From Prostheceraeus crozeri (Eukaryota; Platyhelminthes; Polycladida; Euryleptidae): a DNA stretch of 64,000 nucleotides. Positions 11,515 to 24,167 of the stretch are shown here, one piece after another; the stretch's first letter is position 1, and the number at the start of each line of letters is the position of its first letter. The notes beneath the pieces were generated by a model that was not told the DNA's origin, did not search any database, and saw only the letters and a list, made by a program, of their open reading frames with translations. The stretch is from NCBI GenBank assembly GCA_907163375.1, contig CAJQUW010011508.1:372001-436000 (forward strand). The letters are read 5' to 3'. Position numbers and translations under genes: made by a program.

Positions 11515-13014
11515 GATTAACTGCCTGAGGTTCACGCTTGGTTGAAGAGGAACCGCTCCCTGCCTAACGCCGCCAAGACGGAAATGTTACGGTTTACATT
11601 CAAACGACGTCGTCACCTTACCTCAAGTTCTCCAATAATCTTTGGAGACGACACCATCAGTCTGCCCGACAAGATTTGCAACTTTGGAGTGTTCCTCGAT
11701 ACATCCCTCTCATTGCAACCACATATTTCTGACAGGGATGCGGAGTCCTATCATTTTGATAGGACTCCGACTCCGACTCCTGGTGGCAAGCATATATAGC
11801 CTAGTTTTTTTTGAAAAAACTGGTAACCTACAGCATAGATCATTATAGGCTTACCTGAACCTCTTTTTAGTGATCATTGCTGCACCAGTTATCAATCATT
11901 TTCAATGAAAGTTTATCAAATGTCGCTTGAAGTTGGATGCATGCGACTCGGTTCCTCCCATCTTTTTGATGTGCGCTTCACACGGTTTTTTCTAGTCTCT
12001 ACCAGACAGGAAAATACCCTTTCTTCAAAAATATGACTACACTTTCGATTTCAATATGCGCTTTGGAGGAGTCATCACACACTATTAACGTGAGGGTAAG
12101 AGGTAATGCTCTCAAACAGACTAATATTTCATTTTTGTCTCTGATGTGACCTTTGGTGCGTAGGTGTGATCGAGACTAGGAAGGCTTGTCTTCTCTACTA
12201 AATCACCGAGTGAAAAGACAATCTTTTTTCACTATTACTGTTCATTCCCTCAACTATTACAAGCTTTGCATGCAGCAGTGTCTCTGTACTTTTGTTTGAT
12301 GGAGAATGTTGACAGTGAGAACAGATAATTTGTTTGTATTTTACTTCGGGTCTAGTTATAGGCCGGAGTCCGGAGTCCTATCATTTGATAGGACTCCGAC
12401 TCCAGCAAAAATGATAGGACTTCGGGACTCCGACTCCGCACCCCTGATTTCTGAGACTACTTTTACGGGTTTTAGCGCCCTGCGCAAACTCCGTTCCATT
12501 CGACAATTCCTCCTTCACTCAGTGCTGAAAACTCCCATGGCTCTCTCATCCATTACCGCCTTGATTATTACTCCATTCTTCTTCATGGTCTTCCTGACAG
12601 TAACTTATCAAAACTCCAATCAGTTCTCTGCACCAGTGTCCTACTCTTATTCAGCGCCCATCCTCGTGACCATGTAACTCCCTACTTCAGTCCCTACAGT
12701 GATTACCCATACGAGACCGTATAATATTTCGTCTAGCAGTCCTTGCCTACAAATGTCTTTGGGGTGGTGCCCCTAGTTATCTCAAGCCTGTATCTTCCAA
12801 CCCTTCCTGCTACCATCTCCGATCTGCCTACAATGACCAACTTCTTATTCCGACTGCCCGACTGAAGACAGTTGGTGCTAGAGCTTTCCCTATTGCTGCA
12901 GGTCGCACCTGGAATAACCTTTCAAAAAGATTGAAAGCTTCTCCGTCAGTGGTCACCTTCAAGAGTGACCTTAAGGCTGAAATGCTACGAAGATTCTATC
13001 CTGAACATTTGTGA
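11515..13014 (+). pseudogene. LINE (CR1/L2-type) reverse transcriptase C-terminal fragment, split by a hAT element
   Basis: The + strand encodes the end of a non-LTR reverse transcriptase in two pieces. The first, 11515-11732, has WLKRNRSLPNAAKTEML and FGDDTISLPDKI..FGVFLDTSLSLQPHIS. The second, 12455-13014, has ALRKLRSIR, a region with frame breaks, LAYKCLWGGAPSYL, LKTVGARAFPIAAGRTWNNL and LKASPSVVTFKSDLK, then a stop. This order is that of the thumb and C-terminal region of CR1/L2-type LINEs from invertebrates. The insertion between the pieces is the hAT element with its target duplication. The 5' part of the LINE is absent, as usual for truncated copies. Confidence 0.85.
11733..12446. mobile_element. 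Non-autonomous hAT element, 714 bp
   Basis: Ends are CAGGGATGCGGAGTC on the left and the complement of CAGGGGTGCGGAGTC on the right. Both ends continue into repeated GGAGTC / GACTCC motifs around small inverted segments (TCCTATCATTTTGATAGGA). The 8-bp direct repeat ATTTCTGA flanks it at 11725-11732 and 12447-12454. An 8-bp duplication with CAGGG termini is diagnostic of hAT. Removing the element and one copy of the repeat restores the interrupted LINE. It has no transposase gene. Confidence 0.88.
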
Positions 13015-13322
13015 CATCTGCATTGTAGATAGGTTTAGTCAATACTAATGTCTTTATAAAACTGAACTTGTGAAGACAAGATCGAACAATAATGTCACAT
13101 GAATATGTCTCGTTCAATAAATAAGCAGTTTTTATAAATGAAAATTAATCAAAAACTCTATGCTTTTTTCTCTCTAGCGAATTATGTAACGGAAGTCAAC
13201 TTAATGCTGCTATTATGCAATTATATTAATATTACACACCTGTTGAAATGCGGGGATTCACAAAATTTAATGAAATGCATGCACGAATGTACACGATTTA
13301 TTTCATGAATTTTAAGCGGCCA

Positions 13323-13374
13323 CCCTGTTGAAAGCAGAACCGCAACAACCCTGTTGAAAGCAGAACCGCAACAG
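13323..13374. repeat. 26-bp direct repeat, two units
   Basis: CCCTGTTGAAAGCAGAACCG plus six further bases occurs twice in tandem (13323-13348 and 13349-13374). The first unit includes the last five bases of the 10654-13327 element, so the duplication straddles that element's boundary. Confidence 0.8.
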
Positions 13375-14000
13375 CCCAGCATCACATGCCCTGATGTCCA
13401 CCTTATCAGACGAAGCCGGGGCCCACAGGCAAACACCGCCGCTGTAGCCATTCAACTGTAATCAGCGCTTCCCGAGGTCTGGGGAATCAATGCTGTTGTC
13501 GTTGCCGTTGTTGGCTCAGGCTGGGCTCGCCCGCCTCAACCATTGCCAAATGCTGCAGAGCCTTCTGGTGTCTACAGCACAAAACTGATAAGCCTTGAGA
13601 AGAAATCTATATCTCATCACGCTTCCATGACAACCTCGGCGCACTCCTCACCATGCCTCCAATCACTATCGCAGCCTCCTACTGCACCCTCTCAATCATG
13701 CCCACTGTCTTGGACAACTACGGGCGCCTCAGACGTATCATGCGCCAAAATGCTCCTCACAAACGCAATATGCGTCATCCTCAGCAGCTCCTTACTCCAT
13801 CTCCAATCCTTCTTAGGTCCATCTCCATGCTCATCAAAAAGCGCCGTTCTCAGCCTTCTTCATCACCTTCTCCACCTGTTGCCGGAATGCCAAGGTGATA
13901 TAGAGTTTTCATTCCTCAAGCAACACGATCTACCGGTCTTTGACGTCATCATTAGAAAGCAGTGTAAAGGAGCACTCAACTACAGACACCTTCATGACGC
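13375..14000. other. GC-richer unassigned segment
   Basis: The open frame 13543-14004 has a low-complexity Ser/Pro/Leu-rich product without recognised domains. Composition differs from the AT-rich flanks and suggests another old insertion. I cannot assign it. Confidence 0.3.
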
Positions 14001-14004
14001 ATAA

Positions 14005-16445
14005 GTAAAAATGATGATATCACATGTCCGGCCAAATCTACATGGACAGCCTTGTGGGTGGGGTTCCAATGGTGCCCTCCGTTGACGAGTGACGACCTCA
14101 TCCTTTAGTTCGAGCACATGCGAGACTACATAACACTCACTTAGTCATCGTCTTCTTGCGAACTGAGCATCAAAACTTTTCATGGATTCTAAGACGTGTT
14201 TGACGGAGGCTACCGTCAACAGACTGGTTATGAGCACCGAGTAGCACGTCCGAGCGCAACTTCCATTGGGTGAAAAGTTGGCGTGCTTTTCTTGCTTTCC
14301 TTACAAGAGTCCCATTTTGGCTAAAGCGAATCTTGGTGATCCTACAAGAACACAGGAGGACCGTTTTTCGGTGGGGGGGGGGCACCTGATTACCTCTATG
14401 AAGCTCAGGTATGCACAGGCCTTTTTCACAGTAACACTTCCTTGGGCCGTTCTAATGTCGACATTGCATCGGAGATTTTAGGCTGACTATAGGAGCTCAT
14501 TATCGACATTGTCAGCACTATAGTCTTTATTCACTCAAGATGTGAACACTATAAGTGCCACCGGTTTTCGAATAACCGGGGCTGCACTTCGAGGAAGCCT
14601 GTGTTTTCCAAATTACTGACAGGATTCTATCATTTTCGCTGGGGAGATACTGATCATGTATCGCAACTTCTGACTACACGAAAGGCAATCCTCATGTCCA
14701 GCTTTCCCGAATGGACTGCGACTCAAACTGTCGGCGCTGCCATGGTATCTACCCCGGGCAGTGCAAAGCTTCTAGATTCGATTCGATTCGAATTTTTGAT
14801 TCGAGAAAAAGTCGAATCGGTTCGCCTCGGCTGACCAAAAATTTCTCCTCTTGTTTTCTTTTTATTTATAGCCTCTTTTCGTTCGACACAACTTAAACGT
14901 GAAGTTTTAATGAGCTTGTGATGTTGGATTCTCACTGATAGCGTTTGGAGACTTCGCTTGCTAAATAAGAGTTAGTCGAAACAGCCACTTGCTACACAGT
15001 GCGTGCTTCGTGTTGTTCAGATGTTGCAAGCTCGGGTCCTGACATCTTTTTGACTCAAGCAAGATCAAGAAACCGACCTTCCATAATTTTTGCTTCCTTA
15101 ATTTACAATTTCCAGCCCGAGCTGGTCCAGGCTTATATAGGAGTTAGTCCACATTACAGTGCTCAAAGTCCTCTTTAATGCTTTATAGTTGCGCAAGTAT
15201 GTATGACTGCATGTGACGACCTTGGAAGTCGAAGTGTTTTGGCCTACTAAATATTGTTGCGAATTTAACCTGAATAAATTATTTAAGGATAACAGCAAGA
15301 ATCATGGAAAGTTCAAAGCATTTTTTTGGAACGATAATTCAGCGACATAATATTTTAAGGATTTGTTCCAAAAATTCCGTTGTTGCGTTCTGAAAATTAG
15401 GATCGAAACGATAAAATCCACTGATTTTCAGCTAATGAAGATTTGCGCTTCCCCGGGCTCAGGATGCAGGCTGTGGAGAACTTCTAGAAGCCTGAGGTTA
15501 AAAGCCTACTCTCCATCCTCAAGCTGCCTTACTGGCGAAACAGGTTCAATGTGATGTCTCATGCCAAATTGACATCAACTTTGTAGCTCATAATTTACCG
15601 TCAATATGTCATTCGAAGCAGGTTGAGTTTCAAACTGTCGTAGACTGTGATTGCATCTCAGACAAATGAAGTGCGCTTGACTGCTTATTTCATTGAGTAC
15701 CGTGGTATCAATGTATCCAAAACCGTTTTTGGTATATTTTGCATATAGGCCTATTGGGTAACTGCATAATGACTTCCTTTGGCCCATATTCCACGAGAGC
15801 GTGAGGATAATACATTGCCACTGACCAGATTTCTCCATTAACATCGATATTTTGTTGATTGCATGACATTAAGTGATGATGGATTGTACTCTTGATCTCG
15901 TATTCACAAATTATAGTTTTTGTATGCCTATGGGCTATTAGCTCATATACCGTCCACTATTCTGGGCGTTACAAAGTTTTGTATCGTACTTTTTCTCACA
16001 AGAAACCGGAATATTTCATGAGACTTCATTTAATATTAATTAACAGATGTGTATCAGTGCTTTCAATTTGAAAACTTTCTCGTTGCTTATGCTAAGAATC
16101 CACGAGATATTCTTCGGCTTAGCAAACCGCAAATCAAAAGGCTAAATAAGGCATGTGCAAATTTTCAATGATTTGATTCGACTCGCAAATCACGACCCGA
16201 TTCGATTCAACTCAAAATTTGCCAATTCGCAGGTCCCTACTTGGAACTAAAATCCTGAAGTCGCCCAAGAATGTCACCGTCAATGTCGATCATGTAATTG
16301 TCAAGAATTGTGCTCCATTGCAGGTTTGGCATGTCATTTCATGATGATGTGGATCCTTTAAAACACCGTAGAGTTTTGTGGTTCGTGCAAATGACATGAC
16401 CATGAGATTGAGGAATGAGATGCTATCACTAATATTCAACATACT
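14005..16445 (-). pseudogene. Older gypsy relic, split by a DNA element
   Basis: Two blocks align with the intact gypsy element and keep its order and strand. Block 14005-14772 matches the integrase HHCC region (minus frame: KLRSDVLLGAHNQSVDGSLR) and the RT-integrase junction around 3700-3880. Block 16240-16445 continues with the RNase H end around 3880-4060. Many substitutions and indels show it is much older than 1274-7392. The 1.47-kb gap is another insertion. No LTR was found for it. Confidence 0.75.
14773..16239. mobile_element. Insertion with GATTCGATTCG-rich ends, probably hAT-like
   Basis: It interrupts the gypsy relic at the position equivalent to about 3877. The left end reads TAGATTCGATTCGATTCGAA; the right end, on the minus strand, reads TAGGGACCTGCGAATTGG and then AATCGAATCGGG. 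The two ends share the GAATCG theme but not a clean inverted repeat. No clear target duplication survives and no transposase is recognised. The class is an inference from the TA(G) ends and composition. Confidence 0.45.
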
Positions 16446-19400
16446 CTAAATCCCTCCTTGTTGTCGGTTGAGCCCCATGTTTTAGGATGCGACATTTGGG
16501 CTACGTCGTTTCTCTATTGCACAAGTGCGCCTTCTCTTTACTGTCCGGTCTTCACCCTCCTCGGCCGCTTGCAGGTAGGGATTAATTGGAGTTGACCAAA
16601 CCACCTTAAACGATCTTGCCGCAACTCGGCGTCCAGATTGTTCAGCCGAAGAATCCTTCGTAGATAACTCATCGAGCGTGCCCACGAAGTTTGACCGCAC
16701 ATTTTCATTATACCATGGACTCCTGGTCAGGAGTGCGAGATCTCTCTGCTTTGATGGGCCATTACTCTAAAGATTGCAACAGTTGTTCTAAACAGTTATG
16801 CGGTATTTACTGCCCCACCACATCCTCCGAGTCTCCCAGGCACATCATCCAATTAAAAAGAGGTCCTCTGCAACCTCATACAAGTCATTACCAATTGCCA
16901 TCTGAGCGCCCTGTGACTGTGATATGGGGAACTCTCCTTTGCACTTCAAACTAGAATCATCAGGTATCTTCGGTAGTAAGGTCCTTCTGTAATGATCAGG
17001 GACTCTTTTTGGAGATGCCTTGACTTCCCGTAGTTAGGGATGGGGGGGGGTGGAAGGCTTATAGTCACCCTCCGTTTGCCAGATCGGCTAATTGCAATCA
17101 TAAGATGGCACATACAGTCGGTACCAGTAAAGAATTGATATTTTCAACAATAAAGGTTTCGAATTAAAAAAGCAAAGGTTTAGCATTTAGTCACAGCAAT
17201 TTGCAGAACCTTACTACAGGACTACATGTTATTTAGTAAGGTTCTGCAAATTACATGACTAATTTGTTGCACTACGATAATTTTTCTAATTGTGGTTAAT
17301 CTGGATTGCTTAGTCTAATAATTAAACTAAGTCATTAAAGTGAAGTTGTTAAAGTAATCTAGAAAAATGTGTTTGAACATGGCAATCGCTCTTTTGGCCT
17401 CATCCTGCCTATGATATTTGCATTTGGTATTTGTTGCCATGATCTTAATCGAAACTCTTGCTCACTATTCATGTTAACCACCAGGTCCGTCGCTGTACTT
17501 GACGTAGGATCTACATTAGGGAAGCACCTGATTTCAAATCCGACCGGAATATTTGCATTTTTCTAAATCCGGTCGGAGCCGTATTTTTTCCTAATCGGGC
17601 AAAAATGCGGTCAGGGTTATATAGGTGTCTATAGACATTTTGAGATACCATTCTGCATTGCTCTTCTATTAAGCATGGTCATGTTGTAACAAGCAAGATT
17701 ATTTCATCAACGATTTAGTATAAATTTCACCGTTCCACTTTTTTAGCAGCATGCTTGCCATGTGGTTGGAGTAAATGTTGGATTAGATTTATCTTCATAT
17801 TTTTGCCACAGCGCGATGTTCCTTCAATAAATCTCTGATTGACCCTTTGGATAAGTTGTTGATCGTTAATGTGAAATAAGTGAAGATTTTTTGTCTCATG
17901 AAATTGGCAACATTAGCGTCACTGGTTCGTCAATAGTTTCAAGCACAAAATGTTTTGGTGTTTGTAGCATAAGTACCTTCACAAGAGGATAAATAATGAT
18001 CATTAGGTTTGATGTCTACAGGCTCTGTGGACGGATTTATATATATTTTAATGCAAATAGAGCCCAGAAATTTCACATGTATTCGCAAGAATTTGGTACA
18101 TTATTCATAATGTGGCATATTGTAAATGAAAGTGACGTTTCATTAAGGAACTAAGTTATCTCGAGCGGCTTGTTTGTGATATTCATCGGTAAAATCATCC
18201 ACGGTTAAACTGCATGAACCGAAATTTTCATCCAGCAAGTTCTCTTCCGGCGGGTCCACTTTCGACTGGTTCTACAATGTAAAGAGAATTTCCGGCCGGA
18301 TTAAGATAAATCCATTCATATATTTATGATCACAAAAGTACCTCTTTATAATCAATGGGTATTATTGTTTTTCCGTGTCCAGTTCTTGTATGGTGCAGTA
18401 GGAAAATGTACCTATCAAAGGATGAATGTTCGCCGGTAGAAGCTATCTTCAGAATATTTCCCACTCACTGCAGGTTGTTGTCTTAAAACTACTTATTCAT
18501 CAAAGCTAAAGTAGAAAAAACTCCCCGAAGGTTTGTTCGAAAAGCTTTTTTAAATTAAAGTCAAATCAATCGTACCTTTATCGCCCAGCGCCTTCAAACG
18601 ATCGATGCAAAAATTTCACGACATAGAACAATATAGTTCACAAGGTTTGAAAGAATAAGTAAAAGGATGAATTGCACAGTAATTTAGTAACAAATTGTTC
18701 GGCAAGTTAAACTACTAAAAGCGCTGAAAGTAAAGTCCAAAATATTGGTCTCGTCTTACAAGTTCTAAAGTTCAGTCTCAAATTTTGAGATGCTGACCGC
18801 AATGCGAAAAAATGATCCTCTCCTTTCAGACAGAAGTGATTTGTCTCGAACATTTGACTGAAGGCGGCGATATTGGACGTTTGGGAGACCATTAACACGG
18901 TGTATGCGGTCAGATAAATGCATAAAAATGGTCAGATATTTCCCCCTGTATTTAGGAGCAATGAATTTACTTTCTTTGAATTACTTTAAAAAATTCTAAT
19001 TTCCGAAGGAGCTTCAAACTGATAAAAACCGATGTTACCTCACTTGCACAGCGCACTGAAGACCAAAACAGTCATTCGATAAACCTTATCAAAAGACAAC
19101 TCATCTGAACATTCACTTCAGTTCGTAAGGGACTTCGAAGTCGAGTGTAGACAGTCGTTATTCAGCATGATGAAAAGTTGATGACACGCGCTCCTCTCAG
19201 CAACACTTTCATTCCAGGTGTTGTAGCTCTTGATCCGTCGTGGAAGAACTGATTGATTTGTTGTCACAAGCCTTGCTAGTCCTCGTACAGCTACAAGTGG
19301 AAGAAGGCAGAAAAAGTTGCTGAGCTTGAGGAAAGGCAATGGCATGCTTAGTTGGAGCTGTACATGAAATACAGTTGTCACAGAAATGATTTAGAAAATT

Positions 19401-20340
19401 GCGGATAGTATCAGATAAAAGCGCACCCCGAACAACTTTAGATTAGCATATTGGCCCTACTAACAGCAAACTTGACTGAAAGGTTAACAAGGTTTACTGC
19501 AAGAGACCCTTAACTAACTAGCTTGTCTGGGAACCGTTGGTCAACAATTTTTATGAGAAGGACCCTCTTCGGCAATAAGATCGATGAGACGGCCCCTTCG
19601 GTTGTGAGATCGATGATAAACTGATAACTTGATGGGAAGCCCTTTGTCAAAAACCTTGATGACTAAGGCCCCTTGATAAACAACGAGACCGTACTAAAAG
19701 GCCGAAAGGCAAATGCTTTTACAATACATTGGGAATTTATTAAAGTGCTTAGTTATTTAAGAGTTACACAGATAGAACATACGTAAATAGAGCTTTATCG
19801 AAGCGATATATTTTTGGCACTTTCAGACTCGGAGATGTTGAAAAATATGGCGCCATCTGAGAGAGAGGTTTGAAAAATGGACCGACATAGCACTCGATTA
19901 CAGGTTTTATGACATATGTTTCTTTCCTGTATGAACGAACGAGCTACGATGATTTTCAGGACTGTTTCTCAATAATCTGTTGTCATCATTGTTTCATCAA
20001 CTTTTCATATCAGCATAACGCCTGCTTGTCAGCGATGTTAATGTTTTTGGTATAAATCTTGTCATGGATGCATCTTCTAAGAAAGTAATGCTTCTAATAT
20101 CCGAAGTTAATAAAATCATTGCATTGCTAAACAGTACAAGTAGCTTCGTTGCTTCTGCAGTTCATGGAATTTGAAAATCTGCCTGATTCGTTGCTGCTTC
20201 GCTCAGTGTTCTAAAAATAGATCAGCTTTCACATAAATGTGAAACACAGCTCTTAAATAGTAGAACTGGATTCTCCTTTCGCTATTTGTTGTCTCGTTCT
20301 GCATTCTGCAAACAACTGCAACTTAGTAATTTTATTTCAG
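16446..20340. other. Long unassigned region upstream of ATP7 exon 1
   Basis: No exon, RNA gene or transposon protein recognised. It contains one perfect hairpin (17198-17252), a 10-base inverted pair TCCGACCGGA/TCCGGTCGGA near 17535-17575, and degenerate short repeats around 19555-19690 (AAGATCGATGA, GGCCCCTT). Any ATP7 5' non-coding exons and promoter would lie here or further left, but I see no reliable promoter signal. Confidence 0.4.
17198..17252. repeat. Perfect 19-bp inverted repeat
   Basis: AATTTGCAGAACCTTACTA (17198-17216) is matched by its exact complement at 17234-17252, with a 17-base loop. Weaker complementarity (ATTTAGTCA / TGACTAAT) extends the stem outward, which suggests a tiny MITE. 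It is not followed by a T-run that would suggest a terminator. Confidence 0.75.
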
Positions 20341-20371
20341 TTTTGACGGCTGAAAAGTCAGAAAGTCAAAG

Positions 20372-20479
20372 ATGGAGGAAGGAGTCGCAGTCATTCGGGT
20401 TGATGGCATGACCTGTAATTCTTGTGTGAACAACATCGAATCTAATCTGAGGAAGCATCACAAAATCTTATTCATTCGG
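20372..20479 (+). CDS. ATP7: ATP7 copper-transporting ATPase, coding exon 1 (first half of HMA domain 1)
   Basis: This exon encodes the first 36 residues of a copper-transporting P-type ATPase, the pump that moves Cu(I) into the secretory pathway or out of cells. The exon begins after a TTATTTCAG acceptor at 20340. The first ATG, at 20372, has A at -3 and G at +4, and an in-frame TGA lies at 20351-20353, so the start is well fixed and 31 bases of the exon are 5' UTR. The product begins MEEGVAVIRVDGMTCNSC; Cys15 and Cys18 are the copper-binding pair. The exon ends at CGG|GTGAGT in phase 0. The second half of the domain is 7.3 kb downstream. At least one upstream non-coding exon is implied by the acceptor. 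Confidence 0.9.
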
Positions 20480-23067
20480 GTGAGTTACAACAGATTACTT
20501 TTCACTTCTTCGAAAATTGATTGAAATGTACGAAATTAAAAATGTATTAGAGTTTTCAGTTAAATTTTGACTTTCTTAATAATTAGAACCTTAAGTAGTA
20601 AGAAATTTTGTCCAGAATTGTAGACTGACGCGGACTTTATGAAGTCCGTCATTTATTCTTTCCACTTTTTCAGGAAACCGTGCTGTTATCGTTCAAATGT
20701 ACCAGTTACAGTTGCTTCGAATCATGTTATTTTAGATGTTTCATGCGCAATTACTAATAATTTTTAGTTTTGTTATCATGAAAGAAATAACAAAGGCGGT
20801 ATCTCGATTTCTCAAAAATACGTAATAGCCCTGAAGTTCCCAAAAGTTTAGACATTGATTTTTGAAAATGCACATGATGTCAGTTTTTAATTATACAAAT
20901 ATGGAGTGTTGAAGATGATAGCTCTTTAAGATGAATATATTCATCGTAAATATTCTTTGTAAAAATAATTGCAATATTCGATCATCTGCCTTTTGCACTG
21001 CTGTTGATTATGTCATCAATTTCGAAGTCTTGCCAGATCATCTTAACTGAACTGTACGAAAATCTGTTGTAGTGCAGACGCCTGACTTATTCATATGCAT
21101 ATTTTTCTTCCATTTCTGTATTGTAATGTGCTCACCGATTTTACAGATACGAGACGAAATAAAGAATTTTTGTCATTAAAAAAATTGACTATGTAAGTTA
21201 TTCCTATTGATACGCGTCCATGAGAGCAGTTTATGGTCAAGCAATTATGTGCATCAGTGGTTTAAAGAGGAGATCTATGAAGGTAAATAGTTCAAATCTA
21301 GCCTCGAACAAAAGTTATAATGGGCGGATGATTTGGAGCTCCACTACATATGCATAGCAGTCCCTTAGATATGAGTATAGGATTCTCCTTCGACTAAGAA
21401 GAAGAATGGGGTATGAGATAATAAAAGGTGACCAAACCATTTAACTTTCAACATTGTGCACTAGAAGCATAAAGAATAAATTGATACAGTCAAGTCAAAT
21501 AAAGGGATCTATTGAAAGGAGATTGGAGCTTTCGATGAGAGCTTTTAAGTTTTAGAAATTAAACGGTTGGCTTGAAAATATATGGTAGAAGCCTACATGG
21601 TTTACCATTCTTGGTAAAATAAACATTGACTATATGGTGCAATCAAGTCAATATATATGCGAGAATAATGGCTGGCGTCAGGCTTCGAACAGAGTGATAT
21701 AGTGTGATCACGGTGCACTAATTGCTCAATTTACAAGTACTCCTGGTCTTGTCTCTAGGCAAGACAGTGTGCTTTGTGACATTTCAACCGCCCAAAAATT
21801 TACTTGTGAAATGGCATTTTGCGCCAGAATTTTTTTCATAATTTAAGAACCTGAAAAGAATGCACGATTCATTTATCCATTTTGACACTCTATTTGCCGT
21901 TGCGCTATCATGTGATTGTTTACTCACAAGTGAATAGTAGCTCGTGGTGGCGAATTGTGTTAACTTCTTGACCTGCGAAGTTTGTCGGGTAGATTTACAG
22001 GGATTCACACGAAACACTGAAATTGCATGCTTTCTCCACAAAAATTGCTTTTATATTCAATTCTGTTGATCAGGGTCATGCAACATATCATCAAATGGTC
22101 CAATCATGATAACTCAATTTCCTTGTTGACTGTTCCGAGATAGACCGCTTGTTGCATTTGTATATGAAGGTTTTATGCCTGTTATCATTATGATAATCAA
22201 CACAATGCAGGGCATTACAAAGCTGAATGCTAAAACTTCGAAAGTCAAAAGTTATCAAAATGGAGAGCAGCTCCAGTTGCTGAAAGAGTTGCCAAGACAC
22301 AGTTGTCTATCTGCATGGGAATTGCTAATCTTTGCCGCAAATAAAACCATGAGTTCGTTTAACCATAGTAATAATTCATTATGTGAATTCAATGAATATT
22401 AAATCAGCACATGTTCTGTCCAATATCTTTAGTTTCAGTAAACTCGACTTATTTGAGACGTCACTCGGTTACTGAATTAATATCCAGTTTAAATCGATAC
22501 GTTCTCAGCTTAGTTTTCCTGTGGGGTAAAGCATAACATATCCACAATAACAATGACTCTTTACTTAACTTAGAGACGCGATTTATTGTCAGATAGTTTC
22601 GCGACTGAATTAAACAGATAATCAGACAGATACTAGATTTATGTGCCAGTAATAGTCAGTGATGGCCTAAATTGTGGAGAAAATGTGAGCTCTGTTACAG
22701 ATGTTGAAAAATTATCGATGCAAGTAGCGTTTCAAGAAAGCTAACAAATGAACATAGAAGCATTTATAAAAGTAATTTTTTATAAGTTCATAAGCCGAAG
22801 ACGCTCGGTTGATGCTATCCTAACTTTCTAAAGACCCTGTCTTTTTCGAAAGTTGCATGATGTAGGAAATGCATTGGACTCGATATCCCATTGTATTGCA
22901 TGTGAAATAGTTCTTTTAATGTCGTCCCTTATTTGCCCAGCGACATTCTGATAAGCATGCGAATATATGGGTACAAATAGTTAATGACACTTTAGGTTCA
23001 CAATACAGATATTTTCAAAGACGAAATGACACTGGTCTGAAAGGATGGATGCTGAGATCTGAATGTA

Positions 23068-24124
23068 CAAGGTGATTCAAAAGTCGCCATACATAGGGAA
23101 AATACAAAAATATGTCGCCAAGTTCATGCGTGGTATAATCTTGAGATTATTTGTGCAGATATACGTGTATTTCCGTGAATTACGTTAGAATTCATTATTG
23201 TACACGTAATTTGACCGATTAACCACATCTTGGTTGCAGTGTGGTAGATTTGATAGGACATTGTTTGACATCCATGTGCACCGAGTCGTATGCTATCAAG
23301 AAGTCGTATGAATGGTGCTGAATTCACACATGCTTTGTTCCAAAGCTAAGGCTTCGTAGTTTGTAATCATCGACTTCGATATTGTTCTTCTGAGTCTTGA
23401 GATGTGATTAGTATTGGTAGAAATCGAAATTTTTAAAAGCAAAGTCAGAATGCGATCAGGTGAATGCAAAGTCAGGTCACTCTTGTCTTGTCTGCAATGC
23501 TTTTGTGAAAAGAAGAGCGTATCGAAATTGTTCTCCTATCTGGAACGGGAAGCTGTCGCAAGGTTGCTGCAGAATTCAACGTACGGCACAGCGGCGGTTC
23601 ACAGGTCACTCACGATGCTGTCGCAAAACTCATCGCCAAGTTCAAGGAAACTGGGAGCGTGGAAGATAGAAAAAGAAGTGGCCGTCCACGTACATCAACT
23701 GATGAGGACACCGCTACGAATGTTATGACCGCTTTCGCCAACAGTCCAACCAAAAGTACACGTCGGTTGTCTTCAGAAATCGGAGTCAGTCAGTCCAGTA
23801 TCGTCTGCATTACGAAGAAGAACAAGTGGCATCCGTTTAAGATCCAAATGATGCAGCACCTTACCGAGGAAGACCCGGACCGTCGCATGGAGTTTTGCGA
23901 GTCGGCCATTTCCGAGATAGACAAGGACTCTGACTTCTCCAGTGGAATCCATTTTTTTCGGACGAGGCCAACTTTTATGTCAATGGAGAAGTTAACCGGC
24001 AAAACATTCGAGCACTTGATTTAGTTCACTCCATGCTTTACTTTCTTGTTTTGTTGCTCTAATAAATGTATTTTTGGATAAAAAGAGGTTTTTCCCTATG
24101 TATGGCGACTTTTGAATCACCCTG
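23068..24124 (+). mobile_element. Tc1/mariner-superfamily element, internally deleted
   Basis: Inverted repeats start CAAGGTGATTCAAAAGTCGC on the left and CAGGGTGATTCAAAAGTCGC on the right; identity continues through CATACATAGGGAAAA. TA dinucleotides flank it (23066-23067, 24125-24126), the hallmark target of this superfamily. Inside is a transposase fragment on the + strand. The element is about 1.06 kb, shorter than an intact one. Confidence 0.88.
23659..24024 (+). pseudogene. Transposase fragment of the Tc1/mariner-superfamily element
   Basis: The open frame starts MEDRKRSGRPRTSTDED, the GRPR motif that links the DNA-binding helices of this superfamily, then STRRLSSEIGVSQSSI and KKNKWHPFKIQ as the second helix-turn-helix. 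Next come LTEEDPDRRMEFCE and, after a frame change near 23960, FSDEANFYVNGEVNR carrying the first catalytic Asp. The remaining catalytic domain is missing; the open frame itself reaches a stop at 24024. Upstream homology reaches back into 23460-23660. It cannot be functional. The exact family (DD34E, DD37D and so on) cannot be decided because the second and third catalytic residues are gone. Confidence 0.82.
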
Positions 24125-24167
24125 TATATTGGTTGAGGTGAATGTTGATAACTTTTTGATAAATGTC

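Larger units (their letters stand above)
10654..13327. mobile_element. DNA transposon with CAGGGTGGCCGC ends, host of a nested LINE and hAT
   Basis: The 12-base terminus CAGGGTGGCCGC at 10654 is matched by its perfect complement at 13316-13327. TTGAAA directly abuts both ends (10648-10653, 13328-13333), which is consistent with a 6-bp target duplication. Past the first 12 bases the ends are only loosely similar. No transposase was recognised, so it would be non-autonomous; the inner 1.5 kb is a LINE fragment. The superfamily is unresolved: the CAG start fits hAT, but hAT normally makes 8-bp duplications. Confidence 0.5.

Noticed and set aside
13543-14004. 153-residue open frame rich in Ser, Pro and Leu
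   Set aside because: Low-complexity composition in a GC-richer patch; no domain, no splice evidence, and another frame overlaps it equally well.
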